A stretch of 64,000 nucleotides of DNA, taken from assembly GCF_000427665.1 (NCBI RefSeq), contig NZ_KE386572.1, positions 372,001 to 436,000 on the forward strand, given 5' to 3'. The position numbers were made by a program, and so were the translations under genes. The stretch is from Geminicoccus roseus DSM 18922. Lineage in GTDB: Bacteria; Pseudomonadota; Alphaproteobacteria; Geminicoccales; Geminicoccaceae. Below the pieces are notes generated by a model. The model was not told the DNA's origin and did no database searches. It worked only from the letters and a program-made list of their open reading frames with translations. This document shows positions 9,695 through 18,578 of this stretch, one piece after another (positions within the stretch are counted from its first letter, which is position 1; each line of letters starts with the position of its first letter).

Positions 9695-10963
9695 TCAGCT
9701 GCCGGTATATTCCAGGATGAACAGGCCGGCATTGTAGTCGTTGGCGTAGATCAGGCCGTTACGGTCCACGAAGATGTCGCAGGACTGGATCACCTGCGGC
9801 CGGTTCGGGCGATGGTCGACCAGCTGGTTCGGTTTGGGCGGCACGAACGCGGCGATCTCGGTCGGCCGGTAGGCGTCCTTGATGTCGAACACCCGGATGC
9901 CGGCATTCTGGTAGGTGGTGAAGATCCGCTCCGAGCTGACATAGCTGCCCGGACGGTTCTCGTGGAGGTTGTGCGGCCCGAAATGGCCGCCCTTGCTCTT
10001 GTAGTCGGCCTCGTCCGGCGACCGGAAGGTCGAGATGCTGATCGGGTTGGACTTCTCGCGGTTGTCGAAGATCCAGATCAGCTTCTCGCCGTCCTCCTGG
10101 TGGTCCAGCACCGCCTCGTCCAGCACCACCAGGAGGTCCCGGTCGGGCAGCGGCAGGCAGTTATGGGTGCCGCCACCGAACGGCGGCGACCAGTTGCGGT
10201 GCACGATCAGCTTGGGATCGTGGCGGTCGGCGATGTCCAGCACCACCATGCCGGCATCGCGCCAGGCGCAGTAGGCGATGTCGCCGGCAATGATCGGATG
10301 GTGCAGCCCGAAGCGCCGGGTCGGCGCCCAGTCCGGGGTCTCGCCGGCAGCCTGGTTCATGCCCGGGATCCACCAGCGCCCGGCCGGCTCCGGCCTGGTC
10401 GGGTCGGCCATGTCGATGGCCATGAAGATGTAGTCGGTGAATCCGTCCAAAAGCACCGAGCAGTAGGCCCAGCGCCCGCCCGTGTACCAGATCCGGTGCA
10501 CGCCGCCGCCTTCGACCGGCATGAAGCCGATCTGCCTGGGCTCGCCGGCCTTGGAGATGTCGTAGACCACCATGCCGGCGGTCCAGTCGCGCGTGGAAGC
10601 ACTCTCCCGCCGCTCCGAGGTGCCGACCTTCTTGCCGAGCGAGCCCTTGTAGTAGGCTTTCTCGTCCTGGAACTCGGCCGAGGCGAACATGTCCTTGGCG
10701 TTGATCACCAGGAGCAGGTCGCCGTGGGCCTGCAGATGGATGTTCCAGCTTCCGGGAGGGGCCGGAAAATAGCCCGCGGCCTTGGGCTGGTAGGGGTCGC
10801 GCACGTCGACCACGCTGAAGCCCTTGGAGAACATGTGGCCCACATAGGCAAAGCCGTCCTGGACCATGAGCTGGACGCCATCCGGCCGGCCGCCCTGGTC
10901 GCTATGGCCGAGCAGGCGCATGTGGCGGACGTAATCGGGGACAGGCAGGTCTTGGGTAGCCAA
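9695..10963 (-). CDS. LVIVD-repeat beta-propeller-like protein, last gene of a sugar ABC operon
   Basis: 422 aa with repeated blades of the form x-VVDVRDPYQP, MVVYDISKAGEPRQIG, MVVLDIADRHDPKLI and IRVFDIKDAYRPTEIA, the LVIVD-type repeat. Many His and Trp residues sit in conserved loops (HFGPHNLHENRPG, GGTHNCLP), suggesting a ligand or metal site. No signal peptide is seen. I chose the TTG at 10961-10963 because GGAGAG lies 8 nt upstream; the ATG at 11038 would run into the preceding gene. It follows the sugar-binding protein by 71 bp. Proteins of this type are generally annotated hypothetical. A role in handling the imported sugar is inferred from position only. Confidence 0.7.
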   Translation of the reverse strand: MATQDLPVPDYVRHMRLLGHSDQGGRPDGVQLMVQDGFAYVGHMFSKGFSVVDVRDPYQPKAAGYFPAPPGSWNIHLQAHGDLLLVINAKDMFASAEFQDEKAYYKGSLGKKVGTSERRESASTRDWTAGMVVYDISKAGEPRQIGFMPVEGGGVHRIWYTGGRWAYCSVLLDGFTDYIFMAIDMADPTRPEPAGRWWIPGMNQAAGETPDWAPTRRFGLHHPIIAGDIAYCAWRDAGMVVLDIADRHDPKLIVHRNWSPPFGGGTHNCLPLPDRDLLVVLDEAVLDHQEDGEKLIWIFDNREKSNPISISTFRSPDEADYKSKGGHFGPHNLHENRPGSYVSSERIFTTYQNAGIRVFDIKDAYRPTEIAAFVPPKPNQLVDHRPNRPQVIQSCDIFVDRNGLIYANDYNAGLFILEYTGS

Positions 10964-11034
10964 GGGAACTCTCCGGGCAGGCAGGGACGGACCGGGCGGG
11001 AGGCGCGCATCCGCCCCCCGCCCGTGGGCAGGGC

Positions 11035-12150
11035 TCACTCGGCCGCGACGCCCCAGATCTTCAGATAGGCGTCAGTGTAGCCGTTCTCGGGGTCGTAGAT
11101 GCCCTTCGGGCCTCCATCGGAATCGATGTTGGAGGGCAGGAACAGATGGGCCGGGGCGACGTAGCCGGAATCCTTCTCGCCGGCGAAGGCGCGGTTGGCC
11201 TCGTCGACGACCTGCCAGCCCTGCAGCCGCAACGGCTCGGCGACGGTGCCGACCTGGTATTCCTCCTGCTGGATCCGCTGGAACGCCGCGGCACTGCCGT
11301 CGCCAGCCGAGATGTTGCGCGGCTGGCCGTCGCCGGCGATCCCGGCGGCCGCCAGCGAGGGCGCCATGAAGTCGAAGGTCAGGTCGTTGATCGACAGGCC
11401 ATGGGTCCACTGGTCGCCATAGCGCTGCAGCAGGGCGGTGGTGAGCGGCGGCATCCGCGAGCTGGCATCCGCGAGCGGCGTGTCGACCACCTCCAGCAGC
11501 GTGCAGCCCTCGCAGGCCTTGATGATCTCGGCCATGGCGTCGGACTTCGCGATCGCGATCTCGTAGACGCTGTCGGTGAAGATCACGACCCCGGCCTTGC
11601 CGTCGGATTCGGCGACCGCATAGGAGCCAGCCGCCTTGGCGACCTCCAGCGGGTCGGTGGTGATGTTGGTGAAGATCGGCAGGCTGTCGTGCGGGCCGGT
11701 CTTGGCATAGGCGTGCCAGCCCAGGATGGTGATGCCCTGCCTGGCGGCTTCCTCGATGGCGCTGGCCTGCTCGGTTGCGTCGATGCCGCCCAGGATGATG
11801 GCGTCCGGCTGGGAGGCGATCGCCTGGTTCAGCGCCGAGGAGCGCGCTGAGACGGAGCCCTGCCCGTCCAGCACCCGGACGGTCCAGCCGAGCTTGCCGG
11901 CGGCCTCCTCGACGCCCTCGCCAACGCCGCGCGCCCCGCCGTTGCGCTGGTCGGTCGAGACATAGACCAGGGTCTTGTTCTCGGCAGCCTTCGGCCCGCT
12001 GGTCGGCCCGTCCCAGGGCGGGTTGGGCTTGCTGGCCTTCTCCACATAGGCCTTGGCGTCGGAGACCGCGTCCGCCAGGGCCGGGGCCCCCGCGAGCGCC
12101 AGGGCGGCAAAGCCCAGGAGCGCCAAGGCCGAGCTCGACATCTTCGTCAT
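11035..12150 (-). CDS. Periplasmic sugar-binding protein of an ABC importer (ribose/xylose class)
   Basis: 371-aa exported binding protein: signal peptide at residues 1-27 (SSSALALLGFAALALAGAPALADA) followed by a Peripla_BP_4/LacI-like two-lobed fold, with YVSTDQRNGGARGVGEGVEEAA, a DAIILGGIDATEQASAIEEA segment and GVVIFTDS. It lies 5 bp after the permease gene and has AGGGAG upstream of the ATG. The unusual YVEKASKPNPPWDGPTSGP insert after the signal peptide occurs in a subgroup of sugar-binding proteins. The sugar cannot be assigned. Transcribed with permease, ATPase and the LVIVD-type gene. Confidence 0.88.
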   Translation of the reverse strand: MTKMSSSALALLGFAALALAGAPALADAVSDAKAYVEKASKPNPPWDGPTSGPKAAENKTLVYVSTDQRNGGARGVGEGVEEAAGKLGWTVRVLDGQGSVSARSSALNQAIASQPDAIILGGIDATEQASAIEEAARQGITILGWHAYAKTGPHDSLPIFTNITTDPLEVAKAAGSYAVAESDGKAGVVIFTDSVYEIAIAKSDAMAEIIKACEGCTLLEVVDTPLADASSRMPPLTTALLQRYGDQWTHGLSINDLTFDFMAPSLAAAGIAGDGQPRNISAGDGSAAAFQRIQQEEYQVGTVAEPLRLQGWQVVDEANRAFAGEKDSGYVAPAHLFLPSNIDSDGGPKGIYDPENGYTDAYLKIWGVAAE

Positions 12151-12155
12151 GTTGT

Positions 12156-13208
12156 TCAGCTCCCTGATCCTGATTCGCGCGCGGGCTTGAGGCGAACCTT
12201 GCCGCGCTTTCTCTGGGCGTAGCCGGCCAGCCCGATCGCGAGCAGGAGGGTCACGCCGTTGAACAATGGCTCGACGTAGAACGCGCCGCCGAGCTGCTGG
12301 ATGCCGGAGATGCCGACCGCCAGGATGGCGACCCCGGCGATCGTTCCCCAGACATTGACCCGGCCCGGCCGGATCGTGGTCGAGCCCAGGAACGCGCCCA
12401 CCAGCGCCGGCAGGAGATATTCCAGCCCGACGCTGGCCTGGCCGATCCGCAGCCGCGCCGCCAGCACGATCCCGGCCAGCGCCCCGATCAGACCCGACGC
12501 CACGAAGGCGCCGATCACGAACCGCCGGGTCGGGATGCCGTTCAGGGCGGCGGCGCGCGGGTTGGCGCCGATCGCGTAGAGATAGCGCCCGACCGGCAGG
12601 TACTCGGTGATGATCCAGAGCAGCAGGGCCAGCGCCAGCACATAATAGGCCGCGATGGGGATCCCGAACGGCATCATCGTGTAGATCGAGGTGAAGCCCT
12701 TGGGCAGCATGCCCACCACCTGGCGGCCCTCGGTGTACCACAAGGCCAGGGCGTAGAGGACGGTGCCGGTGCCGAGCGTGGCGATGAAGCTGTCGATCTG
12801 GGCGAGCTCGACCAGCAGGCCGTTGAGCAGGCCGAGCAGGCAGCCCATCGCCAGGACGATCAGCACCACCACCGGCCAGTCCAGCCCGAACTGGGTCTGC
12901 AGGGCGATCGCCATGATGTGCCAGAGCACGATCCCGTAGCCGACGGTGAGGTCGATCCGCCCGGCCATCATCGGGATCATGGCGGCCAGCGACAGCATCG
13001 CGATGATCGCCTTGTCCCCCAGGATCGAGCGCAGGTTCAGCATGGTCGGGAAGGTCGCCGGCAGCAGCAGCGAGAAGAACAGGATCAGCAGCAGGGTCAG
13101 GATCGGCAGGCCATAGACCGGCAGGAGCTTGGCCACCTTCTCGCCCGGTCCCAGGCGCGCCAGTTCGGCGCGGGTCGGCTCCAGGGCCGTGGACTTGATC
13201 GACTGCAT
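12156..13208 (-). CDS. Sugar ABC transporter permease (RbsC/XylH class)
   Basis: 350-aa inner-membrane permease of the BPD_transp_2 family with about ten hydrophobic segments. The coupling region reads GANPRAAALNGIPTRRFVIGAFV, which matches the G-x-N-x-x-A-x-x-x-G-I motif of RbsC-like permeases. The ATG at 13206-13208 overlaps the ATPase stop by one base (TGATG), and the gene ends 5 bp before the binding-protein gene. One permease is present, so the transporter is presumably a homodimer. Confidence 0.9.
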   Translation of the reverse strand: MQSIKSTALEPTRAELARLGPGEKVAKLLPVYGLPILTLLLILFFSLLLPATFPTMLNLRSILGDKAIIAMLSLAAMIPMMAGRIDLTVGYGIVLWHIMAIALQTQFGLDWPVVVLIVLAMGCLLGLLNGLLVELAQIDSFIATLGTGTVLYALALWYTEGRQVVGMLPKGFTSIYTMMPFGIPIAAYYVLALALLLWIITEYLPVGRYLYAIGANPRAAALNGIPTRRFVIGAFVASGLIGALAGIVLAARLRIGQASVGLEYLLPALVGAFLGSTTIRPGRVNVWGTIAGVAILAVGISGIQQLGGAFYVEPLFNGVTLLLAIGLAGYAQRKRGKVRLKPARESGSGS

Positions 13209-14746
13209 CAGTGCTTCCCCGCCCGATCGGGTCTGTCCAGCGGCGGCGGCGCCAGCGAGGCGGCCGCCAGCAGGTTGCCGGGCTCCAGCGATGCGCCATC
13301 CAGCTCGGCCACGATCCGGCCGTCCCGGAACACCAGGGCCCGGTGGCAGATCGCGGCGACCTCCTCGAAATCGGTGGAGATCAGGATCACGGCCAGGCCG
13401 CGGCCGACCGCCTCGGCCAGCAGCCGGTAGATCTCCGCCTTGGCGCCGACATCGACCCCGGCGGTGGGATCCTCCAGGATCAGCGCCTTGCCGCCGATCC
13501 GCATCCAGCGGGCCATCACGACCTTCTGCTGGTTGCCGCCGGACAGGGTCTCGATCGGCGCTGCCGGATCGTTCGGCATCAGCCCGACCCGCCCGCCGAG
13601 CCGGACCGACTCCTCGGCCTCGGCGGCCGGCTGCCGCCAGCCGAACAAGGATCGGCCGGTGGCGCCCGGGTTGATGAACATGTTCTCGCGCACGCTAAGG
13701 CCGTGGGCCACCGATTCGGCGATCCGGTCGGCGGCGACGAAGCCCAGCCCGGAGCGGATCGCCTGCGGCGGCCCCCGCAGGTCGGGCGCCTGCCCGTCCA
13801 GGACGATCTCGCCGCCCAGCCGCACGACGTTGCCGACCAGCACCCGCCCGATCGATTCCTGCCCGGCACCACGCAGCCCGACCAGGCCCACGATCTCGCC
13901 GGCATGGACGTCCATGGCGACGGGGCCTGCCTCCTCGGTCTCGACGTCCCGCAGGGTCAGCACGGAATTGGGCTGCGGGCGGGGCGGGCGCACGAACAGG
14001 CTGTCCGGCGGCCGGCCGATGATTGCCCGCACCACCTGGTCCGGGTCGGCGCCGGCCGTCGGCCAGCTGTCCACCAGCCGGCCATCGCGCAGCACCACCA
14101 TCCGGTCGGCGATCGCGAAGATCTCGTCCAGGCGGTGGGAGACGTAGATCATCGCCACGCCGCTGGACTTCAGCCCGCGCAGGACCTGGAACAGGTGCTC
14201 GACCTCGTCCTGCGGCAGGCTGGCGGTGGGCTCGTCCAGCACCAGGACCCGGGCATCCACCGCGACCGCCCGGGCGATCGCCACCAGCGACTTCTCGGTC
14301 CGGCTGAGGTCCTGGACGCGGCTGTCCGGGTCGATGTCCGGTGCGATCGAGGCGAGCGCCTCGACGGCGCGCCGCCGGACGCCGCCCCAGTCGATCAGGC
14401 TGCCCCGGCGACGGTAGCCCTGCGAGAGTGCCATGTTCTCGGCGACGCTCATCCACTCGATCAGGCCCAGGTCCTGGTGGATGAACGAGATGGCGCCCTT
14501 GCCGGCGACCGGGTCGATGAGCTGGCCGTCGACCCGCATCTCGCCCGCATCCGGCACGTGCACCCCGGCCAGCATCTTGATCACGGTGGACTTGCCGGCC
14601 CCGTTCTGCCCCAGCAGCGCCATGATCTCGCCGGGGAACAGGTCCAGGTCGAAGCCATGAACAGCCACGGTCCCGCCGAACTGCTTGCGCAGGCCGCGCA
14701 GCGACAGGACCGGCGTCGCTGCCGTCTGGCGCACGGATTCCGTCAC
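13208..14746 (-). CDS. Sugar ABC transporter ATPase with two ABC domains (RbsA/XylG class)
   Basis: About 512 aa with duplicated ATPase domains as in RbsA/MglA. N-domain Walker A GQNGAGKST, signature replaced by LSRTEKS, Walker B VLVLDEPTASL. C-domain Walker A-like GLRGAGQES (degenerate, as usual in this family), signature LSGGNQQK and a final LILEDPTAGVDVG. The degenerate N-terminal signature is a family variation. The frame is open to an ATG at 14845, but that start lacks a ribosome-binding site and would overlap the divergent AraC gene's promoter, so I prefer the GTG at 14746 just before the conserved PVLSLRGLRKQFGG. First gene of the sugar operon. Confidence 0.85.
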   Translation of the reverse strand: MTESVRQTAATPVLSLRGLRKQFGGTVAVHGFDLDLFPGEIMALLGQNGAGKSTVIKMLAGVHVPDAGEMRVDGQLIDPVAGKGAISFIHQDLGLIEWMSVAENMALSQGYRRRGSLIDWGGVRRRAVEALASIAPDIDPDSRVQDLSRTEKSLVAIARAVAVDARVLVLDEPTASLPQDEVEHLFQVLRGLKSSGVAMIYVSHRLDEIFAIADRMVVLRDGRLVDSWPTAGADPDQVVRAIIGRPPDSLFVRPPRPQPNSVLTLRDVETEEAGPVAMDVHAGEIVGLVGLRGAGQESIGRVLVGNVVRLGGEIVLDGQAPDLRGPPQAIRSGLGFVAADRIAESVAHGLSVRENMFINPGATGRSLFGWRQPAAEAEESVRLGGRVGLMPNDPAAPIETLSGGNQQKVVMARWMRIGGKALILEDPTAGVDVGAKAEIYRLLAEAVGRGLAVILISTDFEEVAAICHRALVFRDGRIVAELDGASLEPGNLLAAASLAPPPLDRPDRAGKH

Positions 14747-14868
14747 GGCGACGCTTGGCACCGCTGCCCGACCTCCCTGTTGCGCGCACGGCTTCTTGCC
14801 GTTTGCCCGCGCCTGACCTATCGATCCTCCGAACGCTGGCAGCATATCAACACAAGGGCAACTTCTTT

Positions 14869-15714
14869 TTGCAAACGGTCACGACCATCGAACGCCTCGC
14901 GCGCACCGCGGCCGATTTCGTTCCCGCCGCCACGCCCGAGCGCCGGCTGGCCCCGCCCGCGGATGGCGTGGAGCATGCGGTGGCGGTTGCCCTGGGTTTC
15001 TGGGAGGAGGCCAGCCTGGGCGACCCGATGCACAAGCTGGTGCTGGTGCGCAGCGGTGCGCTCGACCTGGAGGGCGCGTCCGGCGGCTGGCTGATCCTGC
15101 CCGGGCACCTGGTATTCATCCCGGCAGAGCGGTGCTTCTCGCTGCGCACCAAGCCCGGCACGCGGCTCGAAGTCGTGCATCTCGACCCAGCCCGGACGCC
15201 TTGGCATCATCACGGCTGCTGGGTGACGGCCGCGACACCGCTGGCCAGCCAGCTGATCGAGCGGGCGCTCGGCTGGAACCGGACGGAGGCGCAGCGCTCC
15301 TCCCTGGCGCAGAGCCTGTTCCGAACGCTGGCCCTGCTCTGCTCGGAACTGTTCTGCAACCCGCGCATGCTCTGGCTGCCGGTCGCCACCAGCCCGGAGA
15401 TGCGGCAGGTGGTCCGCTACCTGTCCTGCAATCTGGCAGATGCCTCGGCTCCCGGCGCGGCGCAGGCGGCCGGCCTGTCGGTGCGCACCCTGCACCGGCG
15501 CTGCCTGGCGGAGTTCGAGATGAGCTGGCGCGCCTTTGTGCGCGAGGCGCGGATGATGCGCGCGCTGGAGCTGATGGCGCTGGGCAGCCCGATCGGAACG
15601 GTCGCCGGCATGGTCGGCTTCGAGACGGTCTCCGCCTTCACCGTGGCGTTCAGCCAGCGCTTCGGCATGCCGCCCAGCGCCTATCCCGCCGCGAACGCCG
15701 CCTGCGGGGGCTGA
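14869..15714 (+). CDS. AraC-family transcriptional regulator, divergent from the sugar ABC operon
   Basis: About 281 aa: an N-terminal cupin-like ligand domain (LILPGHLVFIPAERCFSLRT near residues 75-100), then a C-terminal AraC DNA-binding domain with two helix-turn-helix motifs (AAGLSVRTLHRRCLAEF and VAGMVGFETVSAFTVAFSQR ending in GMPPSAY). The start is uncertain: no ATG or GTG is available, and the in-frame TTG codons at 14755 and 14869 are the candidates; I take 14869, with AAGGGC upstream. Divergent placement, about 120 bp from the ATPase start, suggests it controls the sugar transporter. Confidence 0.78.
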   Translation: MQTVTTIERLARTAADFVPAATPERRLAPPADGVEHAVAVALGFWEEASLGDPMHKLVLVRSGALDLEGASGGWLILPGHLVFIPAERCFSLRTKPGTRLEVVHLDPARTPWHHHGCWVTAATPLASQLIERALGWNRTEAQRSSLAQSLFRTLALLCSELFCNPRMLWLPVATSPEMRQVVRYLSCNLADASAPGAAQAAGLSVRTLHRRCLAEFEMSWRAFVREARMMRALELMALGSPIGTVAGMVGFETVSAFTVAFSQRFGMPPSAYPAANAACGG

Positions 15715-16216
15715 CCGCTTCCCCCTCTGCGGCAACCGCAGGACCGACGCTTCGACCTCCTCCCTTCCGACCACCACGCTCCGGGCCTCCGGAGCGCCGA
15801 TCCCGGCCGTCCCGGATTCGGGTCTGAGGCCCGCGGCCGAGCGCCGTCATGCCTTCCGCGGCCGCGCCCCCATAGCCCGAGCCAAACAGACAACAAGAAG
15901 ATGATTTCTACAAGATAAGCGAAGAATAACCAATAAAATCTTGCCGATTGACACACCATCCATGATACGATGACCCCGATTTGAGTGAATATACTTACCT
16001 TACCTTAGTATTATTGGTTTCCGTGAAAGTTTGAACGAAATTAATATCAACAGCTCTGTCAGCACTACATCCGGATATGGTCTTCAAGACGTAACAGAAC
16101 CCAACAAGAAGCAAGCAGGACATCTCCTGAAGATTATTTTCCAGAAGATTTGATCAACACCACTAATCATCTGCCTCCTGGTGGATGTGCTGATGTAACG
16201 ATCGGAGGAAACATAG
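15715..16216. other. 502-bp intergenic region, its second half markedly A+T-richer than the rest
   Basis: No credible ORF. The first 160 bp are normal G+C-rich sequence with one hairpin. From about 15880 to 16205 the composition shifts to roughly 40% G+C, with A-runs and a short direct repeat (TTACCTTACCTTA near 16000). A TTGACA hexamer lies at 15948-15953 but no good -10 follows at 16-18 bp. A clear GGAGGA lies just before the di-haem gene. Possible uses are a long 5' untranslated region, a regulated promoter for the cytochrome gene, or an A+T-rich remnant of transfer. Confidence 0.6.
15777..15796 (+). terminator. G+C-rich hairpin downstream of the AraC gene
   Basis: CGCTCCGG and CCGGAGCG form a perfect 8-bp stem with a GCCT loop, 60 nt after the AraC stop. 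No T-run follows, so it is only a candidate terminator. Confidence 0.4.
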
Positions 16217-17608
16217 ATGCTGACGAAACAGCACGTCAAATCGGTGATCCTGGCTTCGATGACAACCATGCCGCTGACGCTCTGGACCGCAGGCGCTGGC
16301 GCGCTTGAACCCATCGAGGCGTTGGGCAAGAATATCTTCTTTGATGAGAAGCTCTCGATCCCGGCCAACAAGCAGGCCTGCGCTTCCTGTCATGATCCCG
16401 CCCGGGGCTGGATCCTCCCGGACTCCCGCATCAACGCCACCACGGTGGTGGCGCCGGGCGCCAAGCCGCATGCGCTGGGCAACATCAAGCCGCCGGCGAA
16501 CGCTTATGCAAGCTTCAGCCCGCCGTTCCGCCGCGGGAATTTCGGGCCGTTCGTGGTCGGCTGGGAAGGCGGCAATTTCTGGGACGGCCGGGCCGAAGGC
16601 TGCGGCGCCAAGTCCGGCGCCAAGTGCCCGACCACGACCGGAGGCGCCGCCAGCGAGACGATCCGGCTGTCGGACCTGCCGTCAGGCTTGCAGGCTGCCT
16701 ACCGCAAGTATCTGGGCCCGATCGCCGATCAGGCCCTGAACCCCTTCCCGAACGACGTCGAGCAGAACATCCGGGAAAAGAACGTCTGCCAGCGGGTCAA
16801 GACCGCCAAGTACAAGAACCTGTACAGGCAGGCCTTCGGCGGGAACATCGACTGCAGCCCGAACCCGAAGAACAACCCGGCCTACCGGGGCAGCTTCAAG
16901 CTGCTTGCCGTGGCGCTGGCGGCCTGGCAGTCGTCCAGCGACGTCAACTCGTTCAGTTCCAAGCGCGACAAGGCGCTCGCGGCCGATCCCGACCACAAGT
17001 TCCCCCTGGTCGGCTTCACCGACCAGGAGAACCAGGGTCACGACCTGTTCTACGGCATCACCTCGGCCCTGAACCCCTCGGGCAAGCGCGCGAACTGCAA
17101 TGTCTGCCACAACGGCGTGCCGCAGGGGCAGCCCCCCGATCGTACCGGCGAGGCACCGCACCAACTCTACGCTGACAACCGCTTCCACAACATCGGCGTG
17201 CCGTTCAACCGGGAGATCCCGGAGGTCGGCAAAGGGACCAAGGTCGGTCTCAAGGCGCATGTCTCCAGCGTCCCGGCCGGCAACTTCCGGACTCCGACCG
17301 TGCGCAATGTCGCCAAGGGCCTGCATGGCGGCTTCGTGAAGGCCTTTGCCCATAACGGCTGGTTCAAGAGCCTGGAAAGCCTCGTGCACTTCTACAATAC
17401 CCGCGATGTGCTGCAGCGTTGCGAGAGCCTGGGCATCGTCCATGCGACCGAAAAGGAGGCGCTCAAGAACAATTGCTGGCCCGCCTCCGAGTTCGCCAAT
17501 CCCGCGGCCTTCGTGATCGGCAACCTGAGGTTGACGGCCGCCGAGGAGGCAGCACTGGTCGCCTACCTGAAGACGTTGACGGACACGCATACGCCCACCA
17601 GGCCCTGA
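16217..17608 (+). CDS. Exported di-haem cytochrome c, MauG/CcpA-like peroxidase family
   Basis: 463 aa with a signal peptide (about 1-29, ending AGAGA) and two haem c attachment motifs: CASCH at 55-59 and CNVCH at 294-298. The N-terminal IFFDEKLSIPANKQACASCH and the later RFHNIGVPFN and GNFRTPTVRNVA segments are hallmarks of bacterial cytochrome c peroxidase/MauG proteins. It is longer than CcpA (about 330 aa), with an inserted stretch between residues 125 and 290 that has extra cysteines (C129, C137, C191, C213). GGAGGA lies 9 nt upstream. It is monocistronic with a 3' hairpin. Its base composition is somewhat lower in G+C than neighbouring genes. The substrate, peroxide or a protein, is unknown. 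Confidence 0.88.
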   Translation: MLTKQHVKSVILASMTTMPLTLWTAGAGALEPIEALGKNIFFDEKLSIPANKQACASCHDPARGWILPDSRINATTVVAPGAKPHALGNIKPPANAYASFSPPFRRGNFGPFVVGWEGGNFWDGRAEGCGAKSGAKCPTTTGGAASETIRLSDLPSGLQAAYRKYLGPIADQALNPFPNDVEQNIREKNVCQRVKTAKYKNLYRQAFGGNIDCSPNPKNNPAYRGSFKLLAVALAAWQSSSDVNSFSSKRDKALAADPDHKFPLVGFTDQENQGHDLFYGITSALNPSGKRANCNVCHNGVPQGQPPDRTGEAPHQLYADNRFHNIGVPFNREIPEVGKGTKVGLKAHVSSVPAGNFRTPTVRNVAKGLHGGFVKAFAHNGWFKSLESLVHFYNTRDVLQRCESLGIVHATEKEALKNNCWPASEFANPAAFVIGNLRLTAAEEAALVAYLKTLTDTHTPTRP

Positions 17609-17633
17609 GCCGCCCGGCCCAGGCACCACCGTC

Positions 17634-17662
17634 CCGGTCCCGCCATCGCTGGGCGGGACCGG
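17634..17662. terminator. Hairpin between convergent genes
   Basis: CCGGTCCCGCC and its exact complement form an 11-bp stem with a 7-nt loop between the convergent di-haem cytochrome and methyltransferase genes. It could serve both strands. No U-tract on the plus strand. Confidence 0.55.
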
Positions 17663-17693
17663 CTGTGGGAAGGCAGGTCCTTCCGACCGCGCC

Positions 17694-18575
17694 TCAGACC
17701 CGCTCGTACACCCCGAACAAGAGCCCGATCGGCAGCGGCATCACCGCCGCCTCCACCGCCGGCGGCGGGCGCAGCGCCAGGCCAAAGGTCTGGTTGATCC
17801 GGTCGACCAGGGCGCCGAGGCTGGCCGGATAGCCGATCCGCGCATCGTGGCGGCGCCGAAAGCCCATGCGCTCCATGAACATGCCAAGCGTCGTCGGGCT
17901 GAAATACCAGAGATGCTCCAGCAGGTAGCAGCCCCAGCGCCGGCCCAGCAGCTTCGCGGCAGGCGCGGAGACGTCCGGCACCGTCACGAAGAACAGCCCG
18001 CCCGGCCGGATCAGGGCATGCATCGCCCGGATGTCGTCCTCGATCCTCGGCAGGTGCTCCAGCACGTCCCAGGCGACCGCGAAGTCGAACGAGCCGTCTT
18101 TGAAGGCGTCCAGCGTGCGGCGTGCCTGGTCGAGCTCGCCATGGCAGATCCGCCCGTCCCAGCGCAGGTCCTGGCCGGTGCGTACCTCGAAGCCCACCCC
18201 GCGATAGTCGGGAAGCTGGTCCAGGAACCGGCCGCCGCCGCAGCCGAAGTCCAGGAAACGCGCAGGTGCCTGCCGCTCGCGGACGAAGCGTGCAAGCCGG
18301 ACGAAGCGCTGCTCATCGGCGGATGGCGGCGCGCCGGCCGGCGGCGGCGGAATCTCGCCATAGATCCGGTCGTACTCGGCGGGGGCGAACTGCGGCGAGG
18401 TGAACCGGAAGCCGCAGGACCGGCAGCGCATGATCCGCCCGTGCACCGCGCGCTCGCGATGGCTCAGGAAGAACCGGTGCGCCTCGGCGACGCCGCCCTG
18501 GTAGGTCGGCTCCATCACGCAGTCGAGGTCGGCCGACCGGCAGGCCAGGCAGGTCGTCAGGTCCAGCATCGCCAT
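17694..18575 (-). CDS. Class I SAM-dependent methyltransferase with N-terminal Cys motif
   Basis: 293 aa. Residues 1-60 hold two Cys pairs (CLACRSADLDC and RCRSCGF), a zinc-ribbon-like head common in methyltransferases of sugar and lipid pathways. The SAM site reads FLDFGCGGGRFLDQLPD (about 109-125) and the later AWDVLEHLPRIEDDI matches Methyltransf_23 enzymes. It lies 3 bp after the glycosyltransferase gene and is the last of three co-directional genes (membrane protein, GT2, methyltransferase). That suggests it methylates a glycan or polyprenol-linked sugar. Substrate not deducible. Confidence 0.82.
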   Translation of the reverse strand: MAMLDLTTCLACRSADLDCVMEPTYQGGVAEAHRFFLSHRERAVHGRIMRCRSCGFRFTSPQFAPAEYDRIYGEIPPPPAGAPPSADEQRFVRLARFVRERQAPARFLDFGCGGGRFLDQLPDYRGVGFEVRTGQDLRWDGRICHGELDQARRTLDAFKDGSFDFAVAWDVLEHLPRIEDDIRAMHALIRPGGLFFVTVPDVSAPAAKLLGRRWGCYLLEHLWYFSPTTLGMFMERMGFRRRHDARIGYPASLGALVDRINQTFGLALRPPPAVEAAVMPLPIGLLFGVYERV

Positions 18576-18578
18576 GGC

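Noticed and set aside
11035-13299. A 754-codon frame covering the sugar-binding protein
   Set aside because: The upstream half is the out-of-frame shadow of the permease. The real gene begins at the ATG at 12150, with a signal peptide and a ribosome-binding site.
15948-15971. TTGACA-based promoter in the A+T-rich gap
   Set aside because: A -35-like TTGACA exists, but no reasonable -10 hexamer lies 16-18 bp away, so I do not call a promoter.
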